In this document: in pieces, positions 8,403 through 17,675 of the stretch
How positions within the stretch are numbered: the first letter of the stretch is position 1
Layout: each line of letters begins with the position of its first letter
From: Bin95 sp965220855
GTDB lineage: Bacteria > Pseudomonadota > Alphaproteobacteria > Bin95
Assembly: GCA_965220855.1 (NCBI GenBank)
Contig: CBDCQY010000001.1
Coordinates: 1,798,001 to 1,862,000, forward strand
Reading direction: 5' to 3'
DNA length: 64,000 bases
Notes under the pieces: generated by a model
The model's input: the letters and a program-made list of their open reading frames with translations, nothing else
What the model was told of the DNA's origin: nothing
Databases searched by the model: none
Translations under genes and position numbers: made by a program

Positions 8403-9673
8403 GACCCTTCGTCTATAGCGACGGCGAGCTGTCCGTCGGCCCGCTGCGCCTTGCGGACATCGCCGCCGAGGTCGGCACGCCGGCCTATGTCTATTCCGCC
8501 GACGCCATCGAGGCCGCCTATCGGGAATTCGAGGCTGCGCTCGCGCCGGCGCGCATCTGCTATGCGGTGAAGGCGAACGGCAATCTGGCGCTGCTGCGCC
8601 TGCTGGGCGGTCTCGGGGCCGGCGCGGATGTGGTCTCGGAGGGCGAGCTTCGCCGCGCGCTCGCCGCCGGCATCGGGCCGGGGCGCATCGTGTTTTCCGG
8701 CGTCGGCAAGACCGAGGCCGAGATCGAGGCGGCGGTCGGCCTCGGCATCCTGCAGATCAATATCGAGAGCGCGCCGGAACTGGAGAGCGTGCACCGGGTG
8801 GCGTCGCGGCTCGGCCGCACGGTTTCCATCGCCATCCGGGTCAATCCCGATGTCGAGGCCGGCACGCTGGACCAGATCAGCACCGGGCGAAAGACCGACA
8901 AGTTCGGCGTGGACTGGGCCGAGGCGCCGGCGCTGTTCCGCGAGGCGGCGGCGCTGCCCGGCCTGTCGATCGACGGCGTCGCGGTGCATATCGGCTCGCA
9001 ACTGCTCGGCCTGGAGCCTTATCGGGCCGCCTTCCGGCGCGTGGCGGAGCTTGCGCGGGCGCTGCGCGCGGAGGGCCTGGCGATCCGCCGCCTCGACCTC
9101 GGCGGCGGCCTCGGCATCCGCTACCGGGACGAAACGCCGCCGCCGCTCGAAGACTATGCGCGCATCGTCGCCGCGGAAACCGCCGGCCTCGATTGCGAGA
9201 TCGTCGTGGAGCCGGGCCGCCGGCTGGTGGGTCCGGCCGGCATCCTGCTGGCCCGGGTGGTGGCGATCAAGGAGACGCCGGGCCGGCGTTTTGTTATCGT
9301 CGATGCCGGCATGAACGATCTGGTGCGCCCGATGATGTATGGCGCGTGGCACGAGATCCTGCCGCTCCGGGCCGCGCCCGAGGGAGCGGAGCGCCGGCCG
9401 GCCGATGTGGTCGGGCCGGTCTGCGAAAGCACGGACAGATTCGCCGAGCAAAGGCTGCTGCCGCCGCTCGCCGCCGGCGACCTGCTCGGCTTCTGCGATG
9501 CGGGCGCCTACGGGGCGGTCATGGCTTCCACCTATAACGGCCGCCCGCTCGCGCCGGAGGTGCTGGCGCGCGGCGACCGCTTCGATGTTGTGCGCGCGCG
9601 CCCGAGCTTCGAGCAGAGCCTGGCCCTGGAGCGCCTGCCGGGCTGGCTGGCGGCCCCGGAGGGCGGCGCATGA
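8399..9673 (+). CDS. lysA: Diaminopimelate decarboxylase
   Basis: A 424-residue PLP enzyme of the alanine-racemase-like fold (group IV decarboxylases) that converts meso-diaminopimelate to lysine. The PLP lysine lies in 'ICYAVKANGNLALL'; other motifs are 'HIGSQLLGLEPY', 'LDLGGGLGIRYRDE', 'VVEPGRRLVGPAG', the active-site 'VCESTDRFAEQR' and 'CDAGAYGAVMASTYNGRP'. The ATG at 8399 overlaps the preceding lipoprotein stop, so translation is probably coupled. It feeds both protein lysine and, through the same precursor, peptidoglycan supply. Confidence 0.96.
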   Translation: MRPFVYSDGELSVGPLRLADIAAEVGTPAYVYSADAIEAAYREFEAALAPARICYAVKANGNLALLRLLGGLGAGADVVSEGELRRALAAGIGPGRIVFSGVGKTEAEIEAAVGLGILQINIESAPELESVHRVASRLGRTVSIAIRVNPDVEAGTLDQISTGRKTDKFGVDWAEAPALFREAAALPGLSIDGVAVHIGSQLLGLEPYRAAFRRVAELARALRAEGLAIRRLDLGGGLGIRYRDETPPPLEDYARIVAAETAGLDCEIVVEPGRRLVGPAGILLARVVAIKETPGRRFVIVDAGMNDLVRPMMYGAWHEILPLRAAPEGAERRPADVVGPVCESTDRFAEQRLLPPLAAGDLLGFCDAGAYGAVMASTYNGRPLAPEVLARGDRFDVVRARPSFEQSLALERLPGWLAAPEGGA

Positions 9674-12081
9674 TCCGGCCCCGGCAACTCGCCCGGGCGC
9701 GGCGGCGCGCGCGCATGCTGCTGCTCTGCCAGGCGCTCTGGTCGGCGTTCTGGCCGGGGCAGGCGCTGGTCGGCCTGTTCCTGCTGCTGGCGCTCGCCGA
9801 CATCCTGCCGGCTCTCGGCGGGTGGGGGCATGGCGCGGCGCTGCTGCTGCTGGCGGCCCTGCTGGTCTGGGTGCTGCTGCGGGCGCGCCGGCGCTTCCGC
9901 GCGCCGCCGCCCGAGGCGGCCGACCGGCAGATCGAACGCGCGAGCGGCCTCGGGCACCGGCCGTTGGCGAGCCTCGCCGACCGTCCCGCGACCCCGGACC
10001 CGGTGTCGGCGGCGCTCTGGCGCGCGCATCTGGAGCGCATCGGCGCAGGCCTGGACCGCCTCCGCGCCGGGTGGCCCCGGAGCGCGATGCCGGCGCGCGA
10101 TCCGCGCGCGCTCCGGCTGCTGCTGCTGGTCGCGCTGGCGGTCGCCTTCGGGCTGGCCGGCGGCGACAGCGGCGAGCGCCTCGGACGCGCCTTCGCGCCC
10201 GCCTTCGCGACCGAAAGCGCGGCCCCGGTCACGGTGGAGCTGTGGATCGAGCCGCCGGCCTATACCGGCCTGCCGGCGCTGTTCGCCCCGGAGCCGGGCG
10301 CGCCGCTGGAGGCGCCGGTCGGCAGCGTGGCGCATGTGCGCGTTGCGGGCCTCGCCGGGGCGGCGCTGCTGCGGGTCGGCCCGGAGGAAGTGGCGCTGCA
10401 GGCGGCGGGCGGCGTGGCGGAGGGCGAGGCGCCGCTGCTCGAAGGTCCCCGCATCGCGGTCTCGGTCGAGGACCGGGAGCTCGCCGGCTGGCCGGTGACG
10501 GTCGCGCCCGACGCGCCGCCGACGGCGCGCTTCGACGGGTTGCCGCAGGCGACCTCACGCCACGCGCTGCGCATCGATTACGCCGCCGGCGACGACCATG
10601 GCGTCACCGCGCTGCGGGCCGAGGCGACGCCGCCGGAAGAGGCCGGGACGGCGCCGCTGCTGCTGCCGCTGCCGGTTCTGGGAGAGGCGAGGGCGCCGGG
10701 CGGCAGCGCCTATTTCGATCTCACGGCGCATCTCTGGGCGGGCCGGCCGGTGGCGATGCGCGTCGTCGCGGTGGACGGCGCCGGGCAAGAGGGCGCGAGC
10801 CCGCTCTCGGTCGTCGTGCTGCCCGAGCGCGAGTTCACCCATCCGGTGGCGCAAAAGATCGTGAAGCTGCGCAAGACGCTCCTTCCCGGCATCGACCGCC
10901 CCGTCGCCGCCACCGTCTTCGCGCGCCTGAAGCGCATCGCGGCGGACACGGAGGCCTATGACGGCGACCTTACCGTGGCGCTGGCGCTTTCCGTGGCGGC
11001 CGGGCGCCTGCGCGCCGCCGGCCCGACCGGGGAGGCCGTCGCCAGCACCCGCAAGCTGCTCTGGGAGACGGCGCTGCGGCTGGAGGACAACGATTTGTCG
11101 CTCGCCTACCGCGAGTTGCGGGCGACGCGCGAGGCGCTGATGCGCGCCCTGGAAGAGAACCGCGACGACACCGAGATCGGGCGGCTTATCGACGAGCTCA
11201 GACGCGCGCTCGACCGGCTGCTGAGCGAGATGGCGAAGAACGCGCCCAGGAACGCCGAGATGGCTCCGATGCAGCCCGGCGAGGGCCGCACGGTCGATCG
11301 CGACGAATTGCAGAGCATGGTGGAGCGCCTGCGTGAGCTTTGGGAGGCCGGGGCGCGCGAGGCGGCGATGGACCTGCTGGCCGAGCTGCAGAACATGCTG
11401 GAAAACATGCGCATGGCGGAGATGAGCGAGGGGCAGGCGAGCCGCAACGCCCAGACGATGCGCATGTTGCAGGAGTTGCAGAGGCTCGCCCGCGACCAGC
11501 ACCGCCTGCTGGACCGCACCTTCCGCGAGGGCAACCAGGCGCCCTACGGCGCGCAACAGGCCCCGCAGAACGACGGACCGCCGGGCGGCAGGAGCGGCCG
11601 GCAGGCGGGCGCCGGACGGTCGTGGGAAGGCATGTCGGACCTGCGCGCCGCCCAGCAGCGCCTCCGCCGGCGGCTCGGCGAGTTCGGCCGCCGCCTGGGC
11701 GAGCGCTTCGGCAGTGTTCCGGGCGCTTTCGGGAAGGCGGGAATGTCGATGCGGGACGCCGCCGGGCTGCTGGGCGCCGGCGAGCGCGAGCCGGCGATGG
11801 AGGCTCAGGGGCGCGCTCTGGAAGAGTTGCGCCAGGCCGGCGCGGAGCTGATGCGCAATCTGGCGCGCGAAGGCGGGCGCCGGGCGGGGCCGGGGTCGCG
11901 CGACCCGCTCGGACGCAGCGATGGCGGCCTGCTGCCCGACCGCAGCGATGTCGGCCTGCCGGACAAGGGCGACCTGCAGCGCGCCCGGCGCATCCGCGAC
12001 GAGTTGCGCCGCCGGGTCGGAGAGGAGGCCCGCCCGGTCCCCGAGCGCGACTATCTGGAGCGGCTGCTGCGCCGGTTCTGA
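9670..12081 (+). CDS. TIGR02302/DUF4175 family membrane protein
   Basis: An 803-residue protein of a family restricted mainly to alphaproteobacteria and usually found just after lysA. Two N-terminal membrane helices ('LWSAFWPGQALVGLFLLLALADIL' region and 'GAALLLLAALLVWVLL') and a third near residue 150 are followed by beta-rich extracytoplasmic segments and a long Gln/Met/Arg-rich helical C-terminus ('AELQNMLENMRMAEMSEGQ'). The function is unknown; a cell-envelope role is inferred from topology and context. Translation starts in an ATGA overlap with lysA. Confidence 0.82.
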   Translation: MIRPRQLARARRRARMLLLCQALWSAFWPGQALVGLFLLLALADILPALGGWGHGAALLLLAALLVWVLLRARRRFRAPPPEAADRQIERASGLGHRPLASLADRPATPDPVSAALWRAHLERIGAGLDRLRAGWPRSAMPARDPRALRLLLLVALAVAFGLAGGDSGERLGRAFAPAFATESAAPVTVELWIEPPAYTGLPALFAPEPGAPLEAPVGSVAHVRVAGLAGAALLRVGPEEVALQAAGGVAEGEAPLLEGPRIAVSVEDRELAGWPVTVAPDAPPTARFDGLPQATSRHALRIDYAAGDDHGVTALRAEATPPEEAGTAPLLLPLPVLGEARAPGGSAYFDLTAHLWAGRPVAMRVVAVDGAGQEGASPLSVVVLPEREFTHPVAQKIVKLRKTLLPGIDRPVAATVFARLKRIAADTEAYDGDLTVALALSVAAGRLRAAGPTGEAVASTRKLLWETALRLEDNDLSLAYRELRATREALMRALEENRDDTEIGRLIDELRRALDRLLSEMAKNAPRNAEMAPMQPGEGRTVDRDELQSMVERLRELWEAGAREAAMDLLAELQNMLENMRMAEMSEGQASRNAQTMRMLQELQRLARDQHRLLDRTFREGNQAPYGAQQAPQNDGPPGGRSGRQAGAGRSWEGMSDLRAAQQRLRRRLGEFGRRLGERFGSVPGAFGKAGMSMRDAAGLLGAGEREPAMEAQGRALEELRQAGAELMRNLAREGGRRAGPGSRDPLGRSDGGLLPDRSDVGLPDKGDLQRARRIRDELRRRVGEEARPVPERDYLERLLRRF

Positions 12082-12091
12082 GCCGCGCCTG

Positions 12092-12541
12092 TCACCGGGC
12101 GAGCGAGTCCAGGAAGCCCTGCAGGATGTAGGTTGCGGCGAGCGTGTCCTTGGCGGCGCGGCGGCGGCGGCGGCTGGCGTCGTCGGCCAGCATGGCGCGC
12201 TCGACCGCATTGGTGGAGAAGCGCTCGTCCCAGAGCAGCACCGGCAGGTCGCGATGCTGCATCAGGTTCACCGCGAACTGGCGCACCTGGCGCGCGCGCC
12301 GGCCTTCGCGCCCGTCGAGGTCGAACGGCAGGCCGACCAGCAGCGCCGCCGCGCCCCGCTCATCGACGGCCGCGAGCAGCATGGCGGCCGTGTCGGCGAA
12401 CCGCCTGGCGCGGCGCACGGTCCCTACCGGAGAGGCGACGCGCCGGTCGGGGTCCGAAACGGCCAGCCCGACCGTCCGATCCCCCACATCCAGCCCCATC
12501 ACCCGCCCGGCGGGCAGGTCCTCAGCGGCGACGAAGGGCAC
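12092..12541 (-). CDS. ruvX: Putative pre-16S rRNA nuclease / Holliday junction resolvase-like YqgF
   Basis: A 149-residue RNase H-fold protein of the YqgF/RuvX family, which acts in 16S rRNA 5'-end processing and was earlier proposed as a resolvase. Diagnostic segments: 'RVMGLDVGDRTVGLAVSD' with the first acidic residue, 'ALLVGLPFDLDGREGRRA', 'LPVLLWDERFSTNAVERAML' and 'KDTLAATYILQGFLD'. The start is a GTG at 12541. It is convergent with the TIGR02302 gene, 10 bp from its stop. Confidence 0.93.
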   Translation of the reverse strand: MPFVAAEDLPAGRVMGLDVGDRTVGLAVSDPDRRVASPVGTVRRARRFADTAAMLLAAVDERGAAALLVGLPFDLDGREGRRARQVRQFAVNLMQHRDLPVLLWDERFSTNAVERAMLADDASRRRRRAAKDTLAATYILQGFLDSLAR

Positions 12542-12567
12542 GGGCCAAACCGAAATATCCGCCGCCG

Positions 12568-12975
12568 TTATTCCGAGTGCTTCTGCAACAACTCATCAAG
12601 TTCAGCGCCGGTTTGGATGATTCGCGTGTTGCTATAGAGCTTTTCGTGCTTCTCATCGCGGCCGTAACCGGCAGGGTGTCCATTTTCCTTTAGAACAACC
12701 CATGAAGCTTCGGGCCGCCTCTTGCCAAGAAAATTTCTCACATTCCTGGGATGTTCTTCAATGATTTTACCAACCGCACCGTAAGTGGCGCGAATTTGCT
12801 CAGCGTTCAGGCAGTGGAGAATTTTCTCCACCAGGATTTTTTTGTCTTCCGACACCAAATCCTCCCTTAGCACGTCCCGTTGAATGCGGTCGCGATGTTC
12901 GGTGCCGGAACGACCGCGGCGCTGGGGGATGGATATTGCTCGTTCCACGAGCTCCTGGATGACACCTAGAAAGCA
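12568..12975 (-). repeat. Diverged second copy of a monooxygenase-tail plus small-gene unit
   Basis: This segment repeats the arrangement at about 12980-13391: the last 39 codons of the monooxygenase, ending in 'VLRED', followed by the small gene. About half the tail residues are identical. The TGATG junction of the parent has become TTGGTG, one base longer, which removes the stop and joins the two frames. Confidence 0.75.
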
Positions 12976-13272
12976 CCGTTTTCTTCCTCTATGGTACCCA
13001 GAAACCAGCTTTTGCAGATCGTCACCATTGTCGATGATGTCCTCTCGGGAGCACAAATCCGGATGCATCTGGTGTTCCAAGTAGCCCGTAGGTAGTTTGG
13101 TTTTCTTGCTGACAACCCACGAAGCTTTCGGTCGCCTATCGCCGAGATAGTCGGGGACACCTCGGGGTATGACGCCAATCATTTCGCCAACGGCTCCATA
13201 AGTGGCGCGTATCTTCTCAGCTTCCAAGCAGCAGAGGATTTGCTCCACAAGGTATTTCTTATCGTCGAACAT
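12568..13272 (-). CDS. Tandemly duplicated small protein (two MGMT-like winged-helix domains fused through a relict of the upstream gene)
   Basis: A 234-residue open frame that starts in a TGATG overlap with the stop of the FMN monooxygenase gene. Residues 1-92 and 140-234 are paralogous domains; both have 'IRATYGAVG', an 'xLGxRRPxASWVV' block and a Pro-x-GY turn. This resembles the DNA-binding part of alkylguanine transferases but lacks the PCHR cysteine, so a non-catalytic DNA-binding role is only inferred. Residues 100-138 align with the last 39 residues of the monooxygenase upstream. The second domain also has its own GTG start at 12855 behind AAGGGAGG, so it may be made as a separate 95-residue protein. 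Base composition is lower in GC than the flanks. Confidence 0.6.
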   Translation of the reverse strand: MFDDKKYLVEQILCCLEAEKIRATYGAVGEMIGVIPRGVPDYLGDRRPKASWVVSKKTKLPTGYLEHQMHPDLCSREDIIDNGDDLQKLVSGYHRGRKRCFLGVIQELVERAISIPQRRGRSGTEHRDRIQRDVLREDLVSEDKKILVEKILHCLNAEQIRATYGAVGKIIEEHPRNVRNFLGKRRPEASWVVLKENGHPAGYGRDEKHEKLYSNTRIIQTGAELDELLQKHSE

Positions 13273-14588
13273 CAATCTTCCCTCAGCACTTCCCGTTGCG
13301 TGCGGCCGCGATATTCGGTGCGGAAGCGGCCGCGGTGTTGGAGGATGGGGACGACGCGGTCCACGAATTCCTCGATGGCGCCGGGGCAGTAGATCGGCGA
13401 GAGCATGAAGCCGTCGCCACCGGCCGTGTCGAAAAACGCCTCCATCTGGTCGGCCACGCTCTCCGGCGTGCCGACGAATTGCGGCAGGCCGACGCTCTCG
13501 CCATGGCGGCGCGCCGCCTCGGCCATGGTCATCGGCGCGCCATCGACATGGCGGAAGCGGGTGCGCATCCGCGCCAGCTCCGGCTCGTCGCGCTCCAGCA
13601 TGATGTCGCCGTCCTCGAGCCGCGCCAGGTCGAAATTGAGATGGGCGGAGAGGATCGCCTTGCCGCCCTCCACCGGCACCAGCTCGTTGTGCTCGGCCTG
13701 CTTCTCGCGCGCCTCGGCCTCGCTCTCGCCGAGGATGGGCTGCATCCCGAACAGGATGCGGCAATGCTCCGGCGGGCGGCCGAACGACGCCATGCGCGCC
13801 TTGATATCGGCGAGATAGGCCCCGGCGTCCTCGGCGCGCGGCTGGATGGCGAACACGGCGTCGGCGTAGCGGGCGGCGAAGTCGCGCCCGCCGGGCGAGG
13901 TGCCGGCCTGCAGCAGCGCCGGCCCGTTCTGCGGCGAGCGCACCACATTGAGCGGCCCGCGCGAGCGGAAGAACTCGCCCTCATGCTCGATCCGGCGCAC
14001 GCCCCGGGCGTCGGCGAACATCGCCCCCTCGCGGTCCAGCTTGACCGCATCCTCGTCCCAGCTGTTCCAGAGCTTGCGGCAGACCTCGATATATTCGTGC
14101 GCGCGCTCGTAGCGCCGCTCGGTCGGCTCGCGCTCGGCGCCGTAATTGGCGGCCTGGTTGCTGTTGATCGAGGTGACCACATTCCAGCCGGCGCGCCCGG
14201 AGGTCATATGGTCGAGCGTCGCCCAGAGGCGGGCGGCGTAGAAGGGATGCTGGTTGCTGACCGAGAAGGTCGCGGCCAGCCCGATGCGCTCCGTCACCGC
14301 GCCGAGCCAGCCGAGCAGCGGCACGGGGTCGTGCTCCGGGGCCTGGGCGGCGTAGCGCACCGCCGGCTCCAGCGAGCCGCGATAGGTGTCCGAGATATAG
14401 TTGAGATCGGCGAAGAAGACCGTGTCGAACAGGCCGCGCTCGCAGGTGCGCGCGATATGGGCGTAAAGCTCCGGCCGGGCCCAGTCCCAGGCCGGGTCGG
14501 TTCTCGGATGACGCCACATGGCGAGGCTGTGATAGGTCGGCCCGTGCACCAGGAACTGGGCGAGGTGCATCTTCGCAGTCCGCGCCAT
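13272..14588 (-). CDS. FMN-dependent monooxygenase, NtaA/SnaA/DszA family
   Basis: A 438-residue class C flavin monooxygenase of the bacterial-luciferase superfamily, using reduced flavin from a partner reductase to oxidise sulfur-, nitrogen- or aminopolycarboxylate compounds. Family hallmarks are 'HLAQFLVHGPTYHSLAMWRHP', 'GLFDTVFFADL', 'ERIGLAATFSVSNQHPFYAARLWATLDHMTSGRAGWNVVTS' and 'LLQAGTSPGGRDFAARYADAVF'. I use the ATG at 14588; an in-frame GTG at 14600 overlaps the stop of the upstream nitroreductase gene. The nitroreductase just upstream could supply or share flavin chemistry, and the downstream small gene is translationally coupled (TGATG). Confidence 0.88.
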   Translation of the reverse strand: MARTAKMHLAQFLVHGPTYHSLAMWRHPRTDPAWDWARPELYAHIARTCERGLFDTVFFADLNYISDTYRGSLEPAVRYAAQAPEHDPVPLLGWLGAVTERIGLAATFSVSNQHPFYAARLWATLDHMTSGRAGWNVVTSINSNQAANYGAEREPTERRYERAHEYIEVCRKLWNSWDEDAVKLDREGAMFADARGVRRIEHEGEFFRSRGPLNVVRSPQNGPALLQAGTSPGGRDFAARYADAVFAIQPRAEDAGAYLADIKARMASFGRPPEHCRILFGMQPILGESEAEAREKQAEHNELVPVEGGKAILSAHLNFDLARLEDGDIMLERDEPELARMRTRFRHVDGAPMTMAEAARRHGESVGLPQFVGTPESVADQMEAFFDTAGGDGFMLSPIYCPGAIEEFVDRVVPILQHRGRFRTEYRGRTQREVLRED

Positions 14589-14596
14589 GGCGGGGT

Positions 14597-15265
14597 TCAC
14601 TCGCCGGTCAGCGCCGGGCCGCCGAAGCGCTCGCGCGTCGCGATCTCGGCGACGCTCCGCCGGCGCAGCCGGGTGAGCTGGCGCACCGGACGCCCGAGCG
14701 GCACCAGCGCCGCCACGGCGAACTCCGGCGGGATGTCGAGCAGGCGCTTCACCTCCGGCTCCTCGGCGACGGCCAGCGTGGTGATCGTGCCGCCGAGGCC
14801 GGCCTGGCGCGCGGCCAGCAGCGTGTTCCAGACGAACGGATAGATCGACGCGCCGGAAATCACGCCCACCCGGTCGAGATAGCGGTCCATCGAGGCGACG
14901 GCGCGCAGATCGACCAGAAAGACCAGCACCACCGGCGCCTGGCGAAACGGCTCGGTCAGCCGCGAGGGCGGCCGGGTGGCCTCGGCCTCCTCGGGCGTGA
15001 CGGCGCTGGGGAGCACGGTGTTCCAGGGACTCTCGCCGCGCGCCACCTGCGCGGCGTAGCGCTTGGCCGCCGGGGCCGAAAGCTCCGCCAGGCGGGCCTT
15101 GCTCGCCGGATCGCGGACCAGGATCACCCGGTTGCCTTGCCGGTTGCCGCCGCTGGGCGCGAATCGGGCGGTGTCCAGCAGCCGCCAGACGGTCTCGTCC
15201 GGGACCGGATCGTCGGTGAAGTCCCGGCAGGCGAAGGTGGTGCGCATCGCGTCGTCGAGTTCCAT
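14597..15265 (-). CDS. Nitroreductase family protein
   Basis: A 222-residue FMN-binding nitroreductase-fold enzyme. The opening 'AMRTTFACRDFTDDPVPDE' and 'RFAPSGGNRQGNRVILVRD' are the standard FMN phosphate-binding and ring-binding segments, and 'GTITTLAVAEEPEVKRLLDIPPEFAVAALVPLGRP' is the C-terminal dimer-exchange region. I start at the ATG at 15265, preceded by GGGAGG; the frame extends upstream without conserved sequence. It is 8 bp from the monooxygenase gene and probably shares its transcript. The substrate is unknown. Confidence 0.87.
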   Translation of the reverse strand: MELDDAMRTTFACRDFTDDPVPDETVWRLLDTARFAPSGGNRQGNRVILVRDPASKARLAELSAPAAKRYAAQVARGESPWNTVLPSAVTPEEAEATRPPSRLTEPFRQAPVVLVFLVDLRAVASMDRYLDRVGVISGASIYPFVWNTLLAARQAGLGGTITTLAVAEEPEVKRLLDIPPEFAVAALVPLGRPVRQLTRLRRRSVAEIATRERFGGPALTGE

Positions 15266-15513
15266 GCCGTCCCGTCCTCCCGCTGGCCGCGCCGCTTGTG
15301 GCGGGCAGGGTATCGCCTCGGCCCCGTCGGCTGCAAGCGGCCGGCGCGCCCGCCCCGCGCCGCCTCTGCCGTTCGGCATAAAAATCTGAATTTCCGGCGT
15401 TGCTATTCCACTCTTTCACGAACTGGATTATATCGCCGTTGCGGACGAATAAGGATCGCTAATGGTGGCGATTTCGGAGACATTTCGTCCAGGAAATATG
15501 CAAGGAGCATGGC

Positions 15514-17610
15514 ATGAACCGAACGTATCCGACGGGCGTAATTATGTTTCTGTGCGCCATATGGGCGATCCCGATATCTGGGAACGCGCAGGCTGTAAAT
15601 TGTCACGATACTTCCCGGTCATTTATCGACTCGTTCTGCACGAAGATTGCGCCTCTGGCGGCCAATAACCCGCCGGTCGTGGCCAACGGGATTCCGCCGA
15701 TTTCCGTCGAGCGCGGGCAGGAACTGCAGGCGAATATGGAGGCGGGGGCGGAGGCGGTCTTCAGCGATCCCGACGGCGACACGCTGACCTACACCGCCTC
15801 CTCCGACAACACCGCCGTGGCGACGGCGGCGGTCAGCGCGCTGGACCGGGCCCGCATAGTGCTGACCGGCGTCTCGGACGGGATGGCCAATATCACCGTG
15901 ACGGCGAGCGACGGCCGGGGCGGCGCGGTCTCCGACAGCTTCGTCCTCACCGTATTTTCGCCGACGCAGCAGCCGGAAGTCGTCCGCCCGGTGCCGGACC
16001 AGACGGTCGGGGTCGGCGAGACGGTGACCGTCGAACTCGCGGCCCCCGGCGCGGAGGTGTTCCGCGATCCCGAAGGCGCGACGCTGACCTACGACTACAG
16101 AAATTTCGCAGCCGCCTATGCGACCGTCGCGGTGGAAGGCTCGCGCCTGACGATCGCGGGCGTGAAACCGGGCAGCGGGCGGGCCTGGGCGCTGGCGAGC
16201 GACGGCTTCAAGTCCGCCCTGAGCGAATTCCGGGTGACGGTGACCGACAAGGCGTCGCTGGAGACAGCGCTCGCCGGGGTGGCGCGGACGACGGTCGCCG
16301 GGGCGACGGACGTGATTCGCCTGCGGTTCGACTCGGCGCCGGGCGCCTCGGCGCTGTCGATCGCCGGCCGGCCGGTGGGCGGCGCGCAAGGCTTCGCCGC
16401 CCCCGGAACGGGTCGCCCGGACCGGTCCGGTCCGGCGGCGCGCGCGGTGAGCGGTGCGACCCTGCTGGGCGGCAGCGCCTTCACCCTGCCGCTCGGCGGG
16501 GACGGGACCGCGGCCGGCGGCGAGACCGAATGGACGGTCTGGGGCCGGGGCGACTGGCGCGGCTTCGAGGGCCCGACGGGAACCGGCGGCTATGACGGCG
16601 CGCAGCGCGCCGGCTGGCTGGGGCTGGACGCTCGCCTGGACGAGCGGCTCCTCGCCGGTCTCGGGCTTTCGCTGAGCGTCGGCGAGACCGACTATCGCAT
16701 GGGCGCGGATCGGGGCCATCTCGAGACCCGGCTGACCGCGCTCTGGCCCTATGCGCAGATGGAGACCGACGGCGGCGGCAAGCTGCGTCTGGTGCTGGGC
16801 GCGGGACAGGGTGAGCTGAAGCGGCATCCCGCTATCGGGCCGTCCGAGCGCGCCGACCTCACCATGCTGGCGGTCTCGGTCGGCGGGCGGATGCCGGCGG
16901 CGCGACGGGACGGGTTCACGCTCTCGGCGCTGGGCAATGCGAGTCTGGCGCAGATCGAAACCGACGGTGCGTCGTCGGCCCCGTCGATCGGCGGCCTCAC
17001 CGCGTCGAGCTGGCATCTGCGGGGCGGCGTGGAGGCCGAGCATGACGGCGTGGCGCTTTCCGGCTCGGCGCTGACGCTCGCGCCGCGCGGCGGGCTGGCG
17101 CTGCGCCGGGATGGCGGCGACGGGGTGACCGGCGCCGGCATGGAGGTCTCGGGCGGCGCGCGCCTCGCAGCCTCCGGCTCGCGCTTCAGCCTGGACGCCA
17201 GCGCCCACTGGCTGGCGCTGCATTCCAGGAGCGGCGTGCGCGAATGGGGGGCGAACCTGGAGGCGCGGCTGAAGCCGGGCGCGGACGGGCGCGGCCTTTC
17301 GCTGGCCTTCGGTCCGGCCTGGGGGCGGGACGGGACGCCCGACCGGGAGGAATTCTCCCGCCCGGAGGCGGTCGCGGCGGCGAGCGGGCTGTCGTTCGAT
17401 GCGCGGGCCGGCTTCGGCTTCGGGATCGAGGGCGGGCGGCTCACGCCGCAGGCGTTCCTGCGGCTGGAGGAGGACCGGCGGCGCACGGGCGCGGGCGTCG
17501 CGCTCGACCTCGACGCCGGCGGGCGGCTGGCGCTGACGGCGGAGCGTCGCCATGCCGACGAGGCCCGCGCGGAGGACCGCATCCGGCTCGAACTCCGCCT
17601 CGCGCTCTGA
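15514..17610 (+). CDS. Outer-membrane protein with cadherin-like repeats and autotransporter-type barrel
   Basis: A 698-residue protein with a signal peptide ('VIMFLCAIWAIPISGNAQA'), two dystroglycan-type cadherin-like domains (residues 48-150 and 150-245, each with 'VFSDPDGDTLTY' or 'VFRDPEGATLTYDY') and a Gly-rich C-terminal half of alternating strands resembling an autotransporter barrel ('GWLGLDARLDERLLAGLGLSLSVGETDYRMG', 'ANLEARLKPGADGRGLSLAFGPAWG'). The last residues are 'RLELRLAL', not the usual terminal Phe/Trp, which is odd for a barrel recognised by BamA. The ATG at 15514 has AAGGAG 6 bases upstream. An AT-rich stretch of about 130 bp in front probably holds the promoter. Surface adhesion is inferred. 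Confidence 0.78.
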   Translation: MNRTYPTGVIMFLCAIWAIPISGNAQAVNCHDTSRSFIDSFCTKIAPLAANNPPVVANGIPPISVERGQELQANMEAGAEAVFSDPDGDTLTYTASSDNTAVATAAVSALDRARIVLTGVSDGMANITVTASDGRGGAVSDSFVLTVFSPTQQPEVVRPVPDQTVGVGETVTVELAAPGAEVFRDPEGATLTYDYRNFAAAYATVAVEGSRLTIAGVKPGSGRAWALASDGFKSALSEFRVTVTDKASLETALAGVARTTVAGATDVIRLRFDSAPGASALSIAGRPVGGAQGFAAPGTGRPDRSGPAARAVSGATLLGGSAFTLPLGGDGTAAGGETEWTVWGRGDWRGFEGPTGTGGYDGAQRAGWLGLDARLDERLLAGLGLSLSVGETDYRMGADRGHLETRLTALWPYAQMETDGGGKLRLVLGAGQGELKRHPAIGPSERADLTMLAVSVGGRMPAARRDGFTLSALGNASLAQIETDGASSAPSIGGLTASSWHLRGGVEAEHDGVALSGSALTLAPRGGLALRRDGGDGVTGAGMEVSGGARLAASGSRFSLDASAHWLALHSRSGVREWGANLEARLKPGADGRGLSLAFGPAWGRDGTPDREEFSRPEAVAAASGLSFDARAGFGFGIEGGRLTPQAFLRLEEDRRRTGAGVALDLDAGGRLALTAERRHADEARAEDRIRLELRLAL

Positions 17611-17675
17611 GGCTGTCCGGCGTGCGGCCGCTGTGGCAGTCTCCGGCCGCCATGAGGCAGTGCGGAGGACGGGCG

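Noticed and set aside
12092..13272. A complete DNA-repair island made of ruvX plus the MGMT-like genes
   Set aside because: ruvX is not overlapped or coupled with the duplicated genes, whose coupling is instead to the flavin monooxygenase; the similarity to alkyltransferases lacks the active site.
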